Part shown: positions 1-9,025 of the stretch, in pieces | How the letters are laid out: each line of letters starts with the position of its first letter | Position numbering within the stretch: the stretch's first letter is position 1 | DNA from: Wansuia hejianensis | GTDB lineage: Bacteria; Bacillota; Clostridia; Lachnospirales; Lachnospiraceae | Length of the DNA: 64,000 nt | Assembly: GCF_014337215.1 (NCBI RefSeq) | Contig: NZ_CP060635.1 | Span: forward strand, 2,245,501 to 2,309,500 | Direction: 5' to 3' | Notes under the pieces: generated by a model | Told to the model about the DNA's origin: nothing | Seen by the model: the letters and a program-made list of their open reading frames with translations, nothing else | The model's database searches: none | Program-made: the position numbers and the translations under genes

Positions 1-1140
1 TCTGACCGCTTTTGTCCGAATATAGTGGCCGCTGCAAGCGTGGGTGCGCTTTTGGTGTGCCAGCGTATAGGAGGAGCAGTCAAAGAAGTCTGACGGGTAC
101 GGCTTTTTCGCTGTACCGCCTCTGGAGCGGTGGTTATACATCTTTTCGCCGCAGTCGGCGCAGCACAAAAGCCCGGTCAGAGGATTTGCCTCGCCGATGG
201 TGTCAATGCGTTTGGGCGTTTTCCGCAGCTTCTGCGCCAGCTCCCATGTCTCCTTATCCACAATAGCTTCGTGGGTGTTTTCAAAAATCAGCCATCCATC
301 TTTTGGGTTAGGGACACTGCTCTTATCCTTATAGGATACCTTGTGAGAACGGAAGTTCACTGTATGTCCCATATACTCCTGCTTGGATAAAATCTGCCCG
401 ACCATATAGCCGCTCCAGTTATACGGGTTGGGAAATTCCTTCCTGCTCTTCCAGACGCCCATTCCTTTTTTGCCGAAGTAAACGGCGGGCGTTTCCACTT
501 GCTCATCAAAGAGGATGCGGGCAATCTCATACGGGCCGTTTCCCTCAATGGTCAGGCAGAATATCTTGCGGACAACTGCGGCGGCTTCCTTGTCGATCAG
601 CCAGTGGTATTTGTTCTGTGGATCTTTTTTGTATCCGTAAATAGCAATATTGGTGGTCGGCTTGCCGGATTCGCCTTTCACCCGGACAGCGGCTTTCTGC
701 TTGCAGCTCAGATCCCCTAAATACCACTCGTTCATGATATTCAGGAAAGGCGCAAACTCATTGCTGTTCTGGTCGTTGCTGTCCACACTATTTGCAATGG
801 CAACAAAGTGTACGCCGTGCTGCCGGAAAAACACCTCAGTATAAAAGCCGGTTTGCAGATAATCACGCCCCGCCCGGCTCATATCCTTTACGATGACGTG
901 CGCTACTTTCCCAGCCTCAATATCCGCAATCAAATCTTTCCATGCCGGGCGGTCAAAATTGCCGCCCGAATACCCGTCGTCGGTGTAGTGGACAAGATTT
1001 TCGTAGCCCTGCTGGCGGGCATAGGTTTCGAGGTATTTTTTCTGATTGATGATTGAATTGCTGTCCCCGGTCAGTTCATCGTCACGGGACAGCCTTTCGT
1101 ATAATGCTGTGATCTTTCCTTCCGTCTGTTTCACGCTCAT
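1..1140 (-). CDS. Large serine recombinase (TndX/Tn1549-type integrase), C-terminus beyond window
   Basis: Site-specific DNA recombinase that cuts and rejoins attachment sites of an integrative element. Read on the minus strand from the ATG at 1140, 380 codons stay open to the left edge, so the gene is partial. The N-terminal resolvase domain has the YERLSRDD motif with the presumed catalytic serine at residue 18, and a DMSRAGRDY motif near residue 90. A recombinase domain follows, then a zinc-ribbon region starting with CCADCG near residue 330. The start overlaps the stop of the upstream tnpW-like gene by ATGA, showing translational coupling. The family (large serine recombinase) is clear; the precise subfamily is inferred from the companion genes. 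Confidence 0.93.
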   Translation of the reverse strand, partial: MSVKQTEGKITALYERLSRDDELTGDSNSIINQKKYLETYARQQGYENLVHYTDDGYSGGNFDRPAWKDLIADIEAGKVAHVIVKDMSRAGRDYLQTGFYTEVFFRQHGVHFVAIANSVDSNDQNSNEFAPFLNIMNEWYLGDLSCKQKAAVRVKGESGKPTTNIAIYGYKKDPQNKYHWLIDKEAAAVVRKIFCLTIEGNGPYEIARILFDEQVETPAVYFGKKGMGVWKSRKEFPNPYNWSGYMVGQILSKQEYMGHTVNFRSHKVSYKDKSSVPNPKDGWLIFENTHEAIVDKETWELAQKLRKTPKRIDTIGEANPLTGLLCCADCGEKMYNHRSRGGTAKKPYPSDFFDCSSYTLAHQKRTHACSGHYIRTKAVR

Positions 1141-1352
1141 GATGCGCTCCTTTCAGACTTCCGGCTCATTTGTGGCGATTTCATTATATCACAAGTTCCG
1201 GCATTTGTAACCGTTTCATTTCGGATCATTCGTAAAATTTTATCTTCCAGCGTTTCCTGTGCCGTTTCACTGAAACACACCCTGACTTTGTAGGTGGTGC
1301 CGCCGATCCGGCATGTCATATAGGAAGCGCTACTGTTTTCATTGTTTGCCAT
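1137..1352 (-). CDS. Transposon-encoded TnpW-family small protein
   Basis: Short protein of unknown biochemical role usually found directly upstream of serine recombinases in Tn1549-like elements. The ATG at 1352 follows AGGAGG at six-base spacing; an in-frame GTG lies two codons earlier. The core has the family pattern YMTCRIGGTTYKVRVCFS followed by a helix ending KILRMIRNE. The C-terminus is somewhat extended and basic. The stop codon overlaps the recombinase start by four bases (ATGA), so the two are co-translated. Confidence 0.75.
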   Translation of the reverse strand: MANNENSSASYMTCRIGGTTYKVRVCFSETAQETLEDKILRMIRNETVTNAGTCDIMKSPQMSRKSERSAS

Positions 1353-1521
1353 AGGCACCTCCTGTTGAAAAATTCATAAAATTTTCGTATAATGTCTTTG
1401 GTTCCGGCATGGTGTAACCATTTATGCGGCCGAAAGCGAACATTAGGGATAAATAACCCTGCCGGTGCAGAAATGCCCCCGGAAAAGCCTTGTACCGCAA
1501 GGCTTTCCGAGGGCAAAAGCG

Positions 1522-1899
1522 TTACATCTGCTGTTGTTTTTTCTCCCGGTATTTCCGTACCCGTGCGGCGGTCTGCCTGCGCCGGGCTTCTTCGGCACAG
1601 CGCTGTGAACAGTACACCCGTTTCCCGTCAGCCGGGAACGGTTTGCCGCACTGCCTGCAAGCTGTTAATGGCATCGGCTCGCTGTTAAATACAGCTTGCA
1701 GCTTTGCGTCGGTCGGCAGCACTGCGCTGCGGAAATACCGGCACAGGGCGCTGTTTGTATAACAGATACCGAACATGGGACAGTTGCAGTCCAACGGCAG
1801 ACATCCGTATTCCTTGTCGTAGTTGGCGCACAGGGAAGTAATCAGCTTTTTTATCCGCTGCTTTTCCCGGCCTGTCAGTTCACAGTTTTGGCTTGGCAT
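1522..1899 (-). CDS. Cysteine-rich VLP-domain protein (copy 1)
   Basis: Small cytoplasmic zinc-binding-type protein typical of Tn1549-like elements; function unknown. Of 125 residues, the first part has the cysteine cluster CLPLDCNCPMFGIC and the sequence CRYFRSAVLP that names the family. The second part is a zinc ribbon (CRQCGKPF ... YCSQRCAEEARRR) followed by a basic tail. The ATG at 1899 follows GGAGGAATGACC. A second, diverged copy lies at 7811-8188. Confidence 0.75.
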   Translation of the reverse strand: MPSQNCELTGREKQRIKKLITSLCANYDKEYGCLPLDCNCPMFGICYTNSALCRYFRSAVLPTDAKLQAVFNSEPMPLTACRQCGKPFPADGKRVYCSQRCAEEARRRQTAARVRKYREKKQQQM

Positions 1900-2051
1900 T
1901 GGTCATTCCTCCTTCCTCACTGTCGGAAGTAATCTAAAACAAGAGAAACAGATTACCCCCTCACTAAGAGGAGAAATACAGGGCAGTTAGCGGAACTGTT
2001 TTTTCGCAACATCAAAGAAATTTTGAACAATATTTCTGAAGGGAGGTTTCT

Positions 2052-2804
2052 GTGGTGTTTGAAGATGATTATGAAAACGACAGTGATGTCGAACAAGCTG
2101 GTTTATCCGGGCAGGCTCATAGGCAGCTTGTAAAAGAGCAGCGTCTCATTGAAGAGCTGGAAACCGATGCCGCAGAACATCCCTTTGAGGAAGATGCCGA
2201 AGAGAAAGAGCCGGAACGGAAGAGACTCAGGCGGGAATTGCAAGCGGAAGCCCTTGCCCGTCTGGAGGACGCTGCCAGAACGCAAAAGGATTTTGAAAAT
2301 GTCATCGCATGGTGGGACAGGCTGGACGCTAACCGGGAGCGCAGGGAACGCTATCACGAGCTCAGCCGCAACGGGGACGATCTTCCGTTAGAATACGGTG
2401 TGTCAGTGAATGAGCTCTTTTTCCCGGGCACACTAAACGGGGTGCTGGAAAAGCAGCTCCGAAAAGGGGATTTTCTTGATGTGATTTTCTGCTGTCCCTA
2501 TGATATACACGAGCTTGTAGCGGAGGAAGAACTGTCACAAATCCTTTTGGAATTGAATGAGGAACACAAGGAATTGCTGTTCCTCTGCGCCGTCCGGTTG
2601 TTCAGCTCCACACGGATTGCCAGAATACGGGGACAAAGCGACCGGAATATCCGCAAGGTGCGTGGCACAATGCTCAAAAAGATACGAAAAAAGCTGCTTG
2701 CCGCCCTGACGGACAAGGCAGAAAAGCAGCAGCCGATGACCTTGCTGGAAAAAGAATTTTTAAGAGAGTGCGGACTGAAGGTTGATAACGGAACAAAGAA
2801 ATAG
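2052..2804 (+). CDS. Sigma-70 region-4-like helix-turn-helix protein
   Basis: 250-residue protein with a very acidic N-terminal third (residues 1-100, many Asp/Glu/Lys and coiled-coil character) and a C-terminal sigma-region-4-like helix-turn-helix: RLFSSTRIARIRGQSDRNIRKVRG, of which the second helix is RQSDRNIRKV-like. Such genes occur in Tn1549-type elements and probably regulate element genes. It starts at GTG 2052 after GGGAGGTTTCT; a second GTG directly follows. There is no sigma region 2, so it is not a complete sigma factor. Exact role unknown. Confidence 0.6.
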   Translation: MVFEDDYENDSDVEQAGLSGQAHRQLVKEQRLIEELETDAAEHPFEEDAEEKEPERKRLRRELQAEALARLEDAARTQKDFENVIAWWDRLDANRERRERYHELSRNGDDLPLEYGVSVNELFFPGTLNGVLEKQLRKGDFLDVIFCCPYDIHELVAEEELSQILLELNEEHKELLFLCAVRLFSSTRIARIRGQSDRNIRKVRGTMLKKIRKKLLAALTDKAEKQQPMTLLEKEFLRECGLKVDNGTKK

Positions 2805-2866
2805 TATAATAGATAATATAAATTCGAGTTATTTAGGTTACAATATTAAGAGAGGCTTAGACTGAT

Positions 2867-3145
2867 ATGGGAAATATAAAAGCAGAAGAAGCAATGAGGG
2901 AATTAACGCTGATGCTGTTATATCTCTCAAGATTTTCGCAGGGAGAGAAGTTTCACGAGGCAACCGATTTTTATGCGTGGAAAGGCTATGATTTTGATAT
3001 ACTGAACGAAATGGATGATGCGGACTATATCCGGTAAGGTAATCATCCGTCCCGTTCCAAGTCGGTATATATTACGGAAAGCGGCATGGAGCTGGCAAGA
3101 AAGCTTTTATCCAAGTACGGCATAAACGATTGGAAACAGGGGTGA
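2867..3145 (+). pseudogene. DUF6429-type small protein with an in-frame stop codon
   Basis: From ATG 2867 the frame encodes 56 residues ending in DDADYIR, then TAA at 3035-3037. The same frame continues without a shift for another 35 codons to TGA at 3143-3145. The continuation (GNHPSRSKSVYITESGMELAR) is what the family is expected to have next. The stop therefore looks like a single-base nonsense change, probably CAA to TAA. The family is small, of unknown function and common in clostridial mobile elements. The 3' end lies 4 bases before the next gene. Confidence 0.7.
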
Positions 3146-3149
3146 GAAA

Positions 3150-4061
3150 ATGACGAACCTTTTTGAACGCACCAGTTCTCAATGGGTGCGGTACAGCGAA
3201 TATGAATGGAAAGCGGCAGAGGATGGGACTCTGTATCTTACACCCACAAAAGCAGCGCAGCCGGGCATCTACGATCCTCTGGCGGAATACCGGCAGATCG
3301 TGCTGGACACCATCGACATCGGGCGCATGGGAATGGCAAAGAAACCGGATACGGAGATCCAGACTGCTATCCGCCAATTTGCTGTAAAGTACGGGCTTTT
3401 CGGCCTGATGACCGCACTGCCCACCACACCGGATTTTATGGAATATGAAGCGGTGTACCTGCCGAAAAACCATTTTATAAAAGCAGAAACGATGCCCACC
3501 GAAAAATACCTAGAACTTTTCTTTCCCTTTGACAAGCTGGATGTGATTAAACATGGAATCGAATCCATGTGGAATATCGAAAATGACCGTGTGATGATGG
3601 CGCTGGCGATGACCATGACGGACAAGCCGATGGCGGTCAATATGAGCTTTCAGTGGGAGTATGCGGAACGGTATGACTGGATGAAGCAGCAGTTCATCGA
3701 CTGGGCGTTTACCTATGTCAACAGTATGCTTTATTATGAGGATTACGACACATTGAACGAAGATACCCGTCGTCTTATGCAGCAGAGCATGGCAGCCTTT
3801 GGCGGCAATGCACCCACCTACCATATTGCTCTGCTGGATAAGCCGACCATTATCTGGGATTTCCATTCCCTGCTTTTGGGCATACAAATGATGTTCAGCT
3901 TTATGCTGACCGACAGCAAAAATCCGATCCGCCTTTGCAGGCACTGCACAAAAGCCTTTGTCGCAAGCAGGCCGAGCGCTGTGTTTTGCAGCCCGCAGTG
4001 TAAGAATAAGCACAATGTTTACAAGAGCAGGGCAAAGAAAACGAAATCGGAAGATAATTGA
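3150..4061 (+). CDS. Hypothetical protein with C-terminal zinc ribbon
   Basis: 303-residue protein of unknown function. The first 250 residues have no motif I recognise but are rich in aromatic residues. The C-terminus carries a CxxC...CxxxC zinc ribbon (LCRHCTKAF ... FCSPQCKNKHNVYKSR), resembling zinc ribbons of transposon accessory proteins. It lies just downstream of the broken DUF6429 gene and 17 bases before a RhuM-family gene in the same orientation, suggesting one transcript. Confidence 0.6.
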   Translation: MTNLFERTSSQWVRYSEYEWKAAEDGTLYLTPTKAAQPGIYDPLAEYRQIVLDTIDIGRMGMAKKPDTEIQTAIRQFAVKYGLFGLMTALPTTPDFMEYEAVYLPKNHFIKAETMPTEKYLELFFPFDKLDVIKHGIESMWNIENDRVMMALAMTMTDKPMAVNMSFQWEYAERYDWMKQQFIDWAFTYVNSMLYYEDYDTLNEDTRRLMQQSMAAFGGNAPTYHIALLDKPTIIWDFHSLLLGIQMMFSFMLTDSKNPIRLCRHCTKAFVASRPSAVFCSPQCKNKHNVYKSRAKKTKSEDN

Positions 4062-4078
4062 TGGGATGGTGATATACA

Positions 4079-5104
4079 ATGGCTGAAAATAAAAACAACC
4101 AACTACAAATCCGAAACAGCACGGTGGATTTCCTTGTATTTACGAACGACGCTCACGAAGACGGCATTGAAGTCCGTGTGCAGGATCACGATGTATGGCT
4201 GACACAAAAGGCAATCGGCCAGCTTTTTGATGTGGACAGAAGCGTTGTTACAAAGCACCTTAAAAATATTTATGAAAGCGGCGAATTGTCCGAAGATGCA
4301 ACTTGTGCAAATTTTGCACAAGTTGCAGATAACGGGAAAACCTATCAATACAAATTCTATTCGCTGTCCGCTATTATCGCCATCGGCTACCGTGTCAACT
4401 CCGGCAGGGCAACACAATTCCGACAATGGGCAACAAAAGTGCTGGACACCTTTGCAAAGCAGGGATATGTCTTAGATAAAAGCAGACTGATCAACGGCCA
4501 GATCTTCGATGAGGATTATTTTGACCATCTGATTTCCGAAATACAGGAAATCAGGGCCAGCGAGCGCCGTTTCTACCAGAAAATCACGGATATTTATGCC
4601 ACTGCCGTTGATTACTCCGTTGACAGTCAGATTACAAAAGATTTTTTTGCGACGGTACAGAACAAGATGCATTATGCCGTTCACGGAAATACCGCAGCGG
4701 AGGTTATTGTGGCAAGGGCTGACCACACAAAGGAACATATGGGATTGACTTCATGGCGCAACGCTCCCAATGGAAAGATTGTAAAAGCCGATGTTTCTAT
4801 CGCAAAAAATTACTTATCCGTTGATGAGATGCAGGAGCTGAACGAGATTGTCACGATGTATCTGGACTATGCCACAAGGCAGGCCAGACGGCATATTCCC
4901 ATGACAATGGCGGATTGGGCTTCCAAGCTGGATGCGTTTCTGCAATTCAATGACGCTGAAATTTTGCAGGACAAGGGAAAGGTTACTGCGGCAATCGCCA
5001 AAGCCTTTGCGGAAAGTGAATTTGAGCAGTACCGGATTATCCAAGATCGTTTGTATCAGAGCGATTTTGACCGTCTTGTAGCCAGCGCAGAGAAAGAAGA
5101 TTGA
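4079..5104 (+). CDS. RhuM-family (virulence RhuM-like) protein
   Basis: 341-residue RhuM-family protein; the family is widespread in mobile elements and its molecular function is not established. The N-terminal region contains a DNA-binding-like motif (VWLTQKAIGQLFDVDRSVVTKHLKNI) followed by a KilA-like segment (YRVNSGRATQFRQWATKVL). The central part includes DYSVDSQITKDFFATVQNK and the C-terminal half is helical (LSVDEMQELNEIVTMYLDYA). Length and motif order are full, so it appears intact. Its start is 17 bases after the zinc-ribbon gene. Confidence 0.85.
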   Translation: MAENKNNQLQIRNSTVDFLVFTNDAHEDGIEVRVQDHDVWLTQKAIGQLFDVDRSVVTKHLKNIYESGELSEDATCANFAQVADNGKTYQYKFYSLSAIIAIGYRVNSGRATQFRQWATKVLDTFAKQGYVLDKSRLINGQIFDEDYFDHLISEIQEIRASERRFYQKITDIYATAVDYSVDSQITKDFFATVQNKMHYAVHGNTAAEVIVARADHTKEHMGLTSWRNAPNGKIVKADVSIAKNYLSVDEMQELNEIVTMYLDYATRQARRHIPMTMADWASKLDAFLQFNDAEILQDKGKVTAAIAKAFAESEFEQYRIIQDRLYQSDFDRLVASAEKED

Positions 5105-5155
5105 TGAAGTGGAAAACGCCCGTTATCAGCCATACAGCCGATAACGGGCATCCGA

Positions 5156-5527
5156 TTAAGCATATACAAGTTCAGTCAGAACAATTTCCTCTGCACGGTT
5201 GTGAATGCTGTTCAAGCGGCGCACCCATTCCATCTGGTCAGCCGCTTTCAGCGCTTCGGTTACGCCTTCCTGCCTTGCCATAGCAGATAAGATGCTTTCC
5301 ATACATTCGTTACAGACTTGATCGATTTCCGCCAGATGGCGACGCAAATTGCCTGATGTCAGCAGGTTTGTGTAAAGCACCTTTCGGTGTTCTTTCAGAT
5401 AACGGCGGCGCATACGCCCGTATTTGCCGATCTGATTATCGCCGATGTCCGGCAGGACGAGATTTGGGATGAGGTAATCGCCCTCCCGACGGTAAGTGCC
5501 GCCCATCTGTTCAAACAGGGATTTCAT
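5156..5527 (-). CDS. Transposon-encoded TnpV-family protein
   Basis: 123-residue cytoplasmic protein that accompanies Tn1549-type elements; function unknown. It has the family N-terminus (FEQMGGTYRREGDYLIPNL), then a basic RMRRRYLKEHRK segment and LYTNLLTSGNLRRHLAEIDQ. The ATG at 5527 follows AAAGGAG. It is convergent with the RhuM-like gene. The gene that would precede it on the minus strand is cut by the IS3 element at 5632. Confidence 0.75.
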   Translation of the reverse strand: MKSLFEQMGGTYRREGDYLIPNLVLPDIGDNQIGKYGRMRRRYLKEHRKVLYTNLLTSGNLRRHLAEIDQVCNECMESILSAMARQEGVTEALKAADQMEWVRRLNSIHNRAEEIVLTELVYA

Positions 5528-5709
5528 AAAGCAACAGCTCCTTTCTGTGTTGGATTTCAGCGGTTATACGATTTCGCTCCTTTCCTATAACTGCTTTTCA
5601 ATTCACCACAAATGAGCCGCAGTCATATGTATGGTGTGGTATAAAAAAAGTTGACAACTTATTCTCAAGGATTTCATAATAAAATCGAGAGAATAAGGAG
5701 GTATTCAAG

Positions 5710-6036
5710 ATGGCACGTAAATATGACCATGAATACAAAGTACAAGCAGTCAAACTGGCAAAAGAAATCGGTGGAGCCAAAGCCGCTAAAGAATTAGGAA
5801 TTCCGAAAGGAACGATTCATACATGGCTTAAAGCGGTCAGATCCGGCTCTCTGGATATTGGAGAGGGTTCCCATACCCCTTCCAGTGCAATGAGCCTGGC
5901 AGAGGAAATCACGATGCTGCGTAAGCGTGTAAAGGATCAGGATAAGGAAATCCGCCGCCTCAAGGAAGAAAACGAGTTTCTGGAGGAAGCCAGTGCTTTT
6001 TTCGCAGCCAGCCGTCGGAAGTCAGCAAAAACCTGA
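5710..6036 (+). CDS. IS3-family transposase OrfA (copy 1)
   Basis: 108-residue DNA-binding half of the IS3 transposase. It has an N-terminal helix-turn-helix (QAVKLAKEIGGAKAAKELGI, then PKGTIHTWLKAV) and a C-terminal leucine-rich coiled coil (MLRKRVKDQDKEIRRLKEEN) for multimerisation. The ATG at 5710 follows AAGGAGG. It ends two bases before the OrfB ATG; the OrfB frame is -1 relative to it, and five A residues precede the stop, so a fused OrfAB could arise by -1 slippage. Confidence 0.9.
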   Translation: MARKYDHEYKVQAVKLAKEIGGAKAAKELGIPKGTIHTWLKAVRSGSLDIGEGSHTPSSAMSLAEEITMLRKRVKDQDKEIRRLKEENEFLEEASAFFAASRRKSAKT

Positions 6037-6038
6037 GA

Positions 6039-6947
6039 ATGATGTTCATTGCTCTCAAGACAGAAGACGGCGCACGGAAAGGGAACATTTCTTTCTATTG
6101 CCATATGCTAGACGTTAGCCGTCAAGGATTTTACAAATATCTTGCCAACAAAGATCGCCCATGGAAATATCAGGATCTGGCCGAAGCGATGAGAGAAATC
6201 TGTAGCGAAGATGAATATAACGATACCTATGGGCGTATCCGTATGTATCAGGTACTGTTGCTGAAGCCTCCGGAAGGAGTCAGCATTCTTGGTGGAAGAA
6301 CCGTATACAGGGTAATGGAACAAATCGGTCTCAGCCACCGTCCAAAGCGTAAACCAAACGGTATCACGAAAGCAGATCGTGAAGCTATGAAGACTGATGA
6401 TCTGCTGAAAAGAGATTTCCAATCCGATAGGCCGCTTAAAAAATGTGTTACAGATATCACAGAAATTAAAGCGAAGGATGGGAAACTTTATGTATCAGCT
6501 ATTTTCGATTGTTTTGATCTTGGAGTTCTCGGTCTTGCAATGGAAACAAACATGAAGGCTGACTTGTGCGTACACACGCTGGATCATGCACTGACTGCCT
6601 ATCCAACTCTAAGAGGAGCGATTGTCCATTCAGACCGCGGAACACAATACACCAGTGAAATCTATCGCAAAGCAGTTACAAAATACGGGATTTGTCAGAG
6701 CATGAACAGTGCCGGTGGGCGGTGCCATGATAACGCTGGCTGCGAAAGTATGTGGGCACGGATGAAGAGCGAATTACTATATAATCGTTATGATACAGAG
6801 CAGATGACTGTAGAAGAATTAAAGGTGGTCATATGGCGATACTTTATCAGTTATTGGAATAATCGGAGGATATGCTCCGCCAATGGTGGTCTTCCTCCTA
6901 TGCTAAAACGCAAGCAGTACTATGATAGTTTGGAGTTGGCAGCATAG
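6039..6947 (+). CDS. IS3-family transposase OrfB (copy 1, DDE integrase core)
   Basis: 302-residue catalytic subunit. An N-terminal HTH_21-like region (SFYCHMLDVSRQGFYKY) leads into an rve integrase core. The acidic triad is visible as D139 (TDITEIKA), D199 (HSDRGTQYTS) and E236 (CHDNAGCESMW). Together with OrfA it would cut and paste the element. The frame is full length, so this copy could be active. It is clearly homologous along its length to the OrfB at 9026-9934. Confidence 0.92.
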   Translation: MMFIALKTEDGARKGNISFYCHMLDVSRQGFYKYLANKDRPWKYQDLAEAMREICSEDEYNDTYGRIRMYQVLLLKPPEGVSILGGRTVYRVMEQIGLSHRPKRKPNGITKADREAMKTDDLLKRDFQSDRPLKKCVTDITEIKAKDGKLYVSAIFDCFDLGVLGLAMETNMKADLCVHTLDHALTAYPTLRGAIVHSDRGTQYTSEIYRKAVTKYGICQSMNSAGGRCHDNAGCESMWARMKSELLYNRYDTEQMTVEELKVVIWRYFISYWNNRRICSANGGLPPMLKRKQYYDSLELAA

Positions 6948-6995
6948 TCTGTGTTATCCTTGAGAAAAATGTGTCAACCAATATTGACAATATCA

Positions 6996-7185
6996 CGATC
7001 CCTTCCGAGCCTTTTTCCGCAAAGTGGGGAATGACCGTGTAGACGGAGGCACCTTCAAAGTATGTATATTTGCTGTTTCCCAAATCAAAGTGATACGCAC
7101 CGTCTTTGAAATACTTTTCCATCCGTTCCCCCACAGCGGGGTCAAAGTCTTTCAGCAGTTCATACAGCTTTTGTTCATCAGTCAT
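6996..7185 (-). pseudogene. Small transposon gene cut by IS3 copy 1
   Basis: On the minus strand ATG 7185 follows AAAGGAGGG and reads MTDEQKLYELLKDFDPAVGE and on to PHFAEKGSEGI, then enters the IS3 end at 6995. About 63 residues remain. If the sequence left of the IS is joined, only a few more codons precede a stop, and no target duplication is present, so part of the gene may have been deleted. I do not recognise the family. It sits between TnpV and RepA_N genes of the element. Confidence 0.55.
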
Positions 7186-7215
7186 TGGCGTCCCTCCTTT
7201 TGTCAACAGGCAAAT

Positions 7216-7524
7216 TCAATGTGATAATAGCTGGCCTCCGAAGCCCTGTTTCCGGCGGACGATCAGGCCGCAGGATTCTAGTTCGTGAAACGCCCGTGTT
7301 GCTACCTGCCTGCTCCGGCGGAGTTTCGCTTTGGCGTCCTCCACAGCGAAGTACAAGCGGATGGTCCCATCCGCTTCGATATAGCCTTTCTTTCTGGAAA
7401 TCCCTGCCCGGTCCAAAAGCAGGGCGTACAGCACCTTGGCGTCATTGGATAAGTCCAGGGGGATAAGGGAACGTGGGAAAATGATGTAAGACGAAATCTC
7501 CGTATCTGTTTTGAATGGGATCAT
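7216..7524 (-). CDS. RepA_N-type replication initiator, short form
   Basis: 102-residue protein matching the N-terminal winged-helix domain of RepA_N replication initiators: a FPRSLIPLDLSNDAKVLYALLLDRAG segment (first helices), then a YFAVEDAKAKL-RRSRQVATRAFHELE recognition region and GLIVRRKQGFGGQ. The family usually continues with a second domain; here the frame stops soon after the wing, so this is a truncated or stand-alone version. RepA_N genes in integrative elements may support replication of the excised circle. Confidence 0.65.
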   Translation of the reverse strand: MIPFKTDTEISSYIIFPRSLIPLDLSNDAKVLYALLLDRAGISRKKGYIEADGTIRLYFAVEDAKAKLRRSRQVATRAFHELESCGLIVRRKQGFGGQLLSH

Positions 7525-7810
7525 AAATTCTCCTTCCTATCCATCGGCATGATAGATAGATTGATATTGACTGTTTTGTATTTAACTTTTTCTTATTAAC
7601 TACCGTCTAAATCCGGGCTGTCAGAGAGGCGGGAAAGCTGCGGACTGAAAAACAGGATATGGACGTTTCAGAGCGTCAGCTTTGCCATGTTCTGAAAAAC
7701 CAATCCTGGATATTCCCGTTTAGGAGGTAAAATGAGGCGGCAGCCTATATGTACGCAGCTTGCTGCCTGTTCGGGAAAATCCCGTTTAGGTCAAGAGCCT
7801 GTTCGGACAA

Positions 7811-8188
7811 TTAGAAGTCCGTTTGGGATAGGTATAAGGGATTTATCCCTCTATCCCATTGACCGGCGCTTACAAAGATGGCGGCGCAGGCCTTACAGTA
7901 TTTTGCCCGGTTGGAACCGGGGAAAAAGGATTGGCCACAGACAGTACACCGTTTATGTTCCTTCCGGTAAAGCAAAGCAGCCGCCAGAGGTTCATCCAAG
8001 GGCAGGACAGCGGCACGGAACCACCTGCACAGCAGGGAGTAGGAAATGCTCTGTACGCACACGCATTCTTCTCCATCGTCAAGGGCAAGGCAGTTCCCGC
8101 TCTCATAGTTGCAGCACTGATGAACCAGCTTTCTGGCTCTGCGGTACTGGGAATAGGTCATGATGGGGATTTTTTCTTTGATTTCCAT
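7811..8188 (-). CDS. Cysteine-rich VLP-domain protein (copy 2, altered C-terminus)
   Basis: 125-residue relative of the protein at 1522-1899, with the same order: CCNYESGNCLALDDGEECVC, then CRWFRAAVLP, then a zinc ribbon (CTVCGQSFFPGSNRAKYCKAC). After the last cysteine pair the tail lacks the basic residues of copy 1 and reads instead SAGQWDRGINPLYLSQTDF, so the 3' end was probably changed by a small deletion or frameshift. The 286 bp between it and the RepA_N gene hold no gene I can support, only a repeated CCCGTTTAGG and a short CGGGA/TCCCG hairpin. Confidence 0.6.
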   Translation of the reverse strand: MEIKEKIPIMTYSQYRRARKLVHQCCNYESGNCLALDDGEECVCVQSISYSLLCRWFRAAVLPLDEPLAAALLYRKEHKRCTVCGQSFFPGSNRAKYCKACAAIFVSAGQWDRGINPLYLSQTDF

Positions 8189-8405
8189 CGCCTCATTTCA
8201 GGCTGTTAAAAAACTCTCCCTATCTATCTGTACATTTTGAAAGCAAAATGACACCCCCTTTTGAAAATAAATTTGAGATGGCTCAAAATATCTTTCATAT
8301 ATCCGTACATTTTTCGGGGGATTGTTGCATGGGTAAACACAAAAATATGCTTCTAATAGTCACTTCATTTCTCAGAGATTTTTACAGTGGGGGGTAAAAA
8401 TAAAA
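8189..8405. other. Non-coding stretch before the first IS91-like unit
   Basis: No open frame with coding features. It is AT-rich and contains the near-repeated motif ATCYGTACATTTT twice, about 70 bases apart, and GTGGGGGGTAAAAATAAAAAA immediately before the first hairpin. I see no further signal. Confidence 0.4.
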
Positions 8406-8456
8406 AATAGGCTTCGCCTATTCAACTCCCCTGCCCCTCATTCATGAGGGGTGGGG
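8406..8456 (+). repeat. Paired hairpins at the head of unit A
   Basis: Hairpin 1 (8406-8422) is AATAGGC-TTC-GCCTATT, perfect. Hairpin 2 (8428-8456) pairs CCCC...CCCCTCA with TGAGGGG...GGGG and is followed by a T-rich run, like a terminator. Unit B has the same arrangement with a different stem sequence that still pairs. It may be the transposon end or origin structure, or an RNA element before the transposase gene. Confidence 0.6.
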
Positions 8457-9025
8457 TTTTCTTTTTTGTTACTTTGGTTCATAATAGTTTTATGAATATC
8501 TTACAAAATATTTTTAAAGACCATTACGAAGAAATGTTTTATATCTTACATCCTCGTGACTCTGTCATCGAAAATGTCGAAAAAATGATTCATTGTGGCG
8601 ATCCTTCCTTTGGTGGCGCCATGTTTGCCTGCCCTTGTTGTGGTACTTTCAAATATGTTCCCTTTCGATGCCATTCCCGTTTCTGTCCTACCTGTGGCAA
8701 CATGTACTCCATTGACAGGTCTACTTCCATGTCTTTTAAAATCATTGATGTCCAGCATCGACACTGTGTTTTTACCATCGCCAGCGAACTCCGTCATTTT
8801 TTTCTCGAAGACCGTTCCCTTCTAAACTGTCTGTTCTCCGCTGTTAACAGCGTGGTCTCCCGTATGTTCCATAAGCTCAACAAATCAGAGTCCTTCACTC
8901 CTGGCTTTATCTGTGTCCTGCATACTTTTGGACGAGACTTAAAATGGAATCCCCATATACATTGTCTTGTCTCAGAATGATATTGTCAATATTGGTTGAC
9001 ACATTTATCTCAAAGATATCACTGC

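Larger units (their letters stand above)
5632..6995 (+). mobile_element. IS3-family insertion sequence, copy 1
   Basis: 1364-bp element with two transposase frames on the plus strand. Ends were set by comparison with copy 2 (8978-10349): the left end begins TGGTGTGGTATAAA, and the right end read inward begins TGATATTGTCAATATT. Subterminal inverted repeats TTGACA...TTCTCAAGGA lie at 5651-5671 and 6957-6977. No 3- or 4-bp target duplication is seen: the flanks are GTA on the left and CGA on the right. The right side interrupts a small minus-strand gene. Confidence 0.85.
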
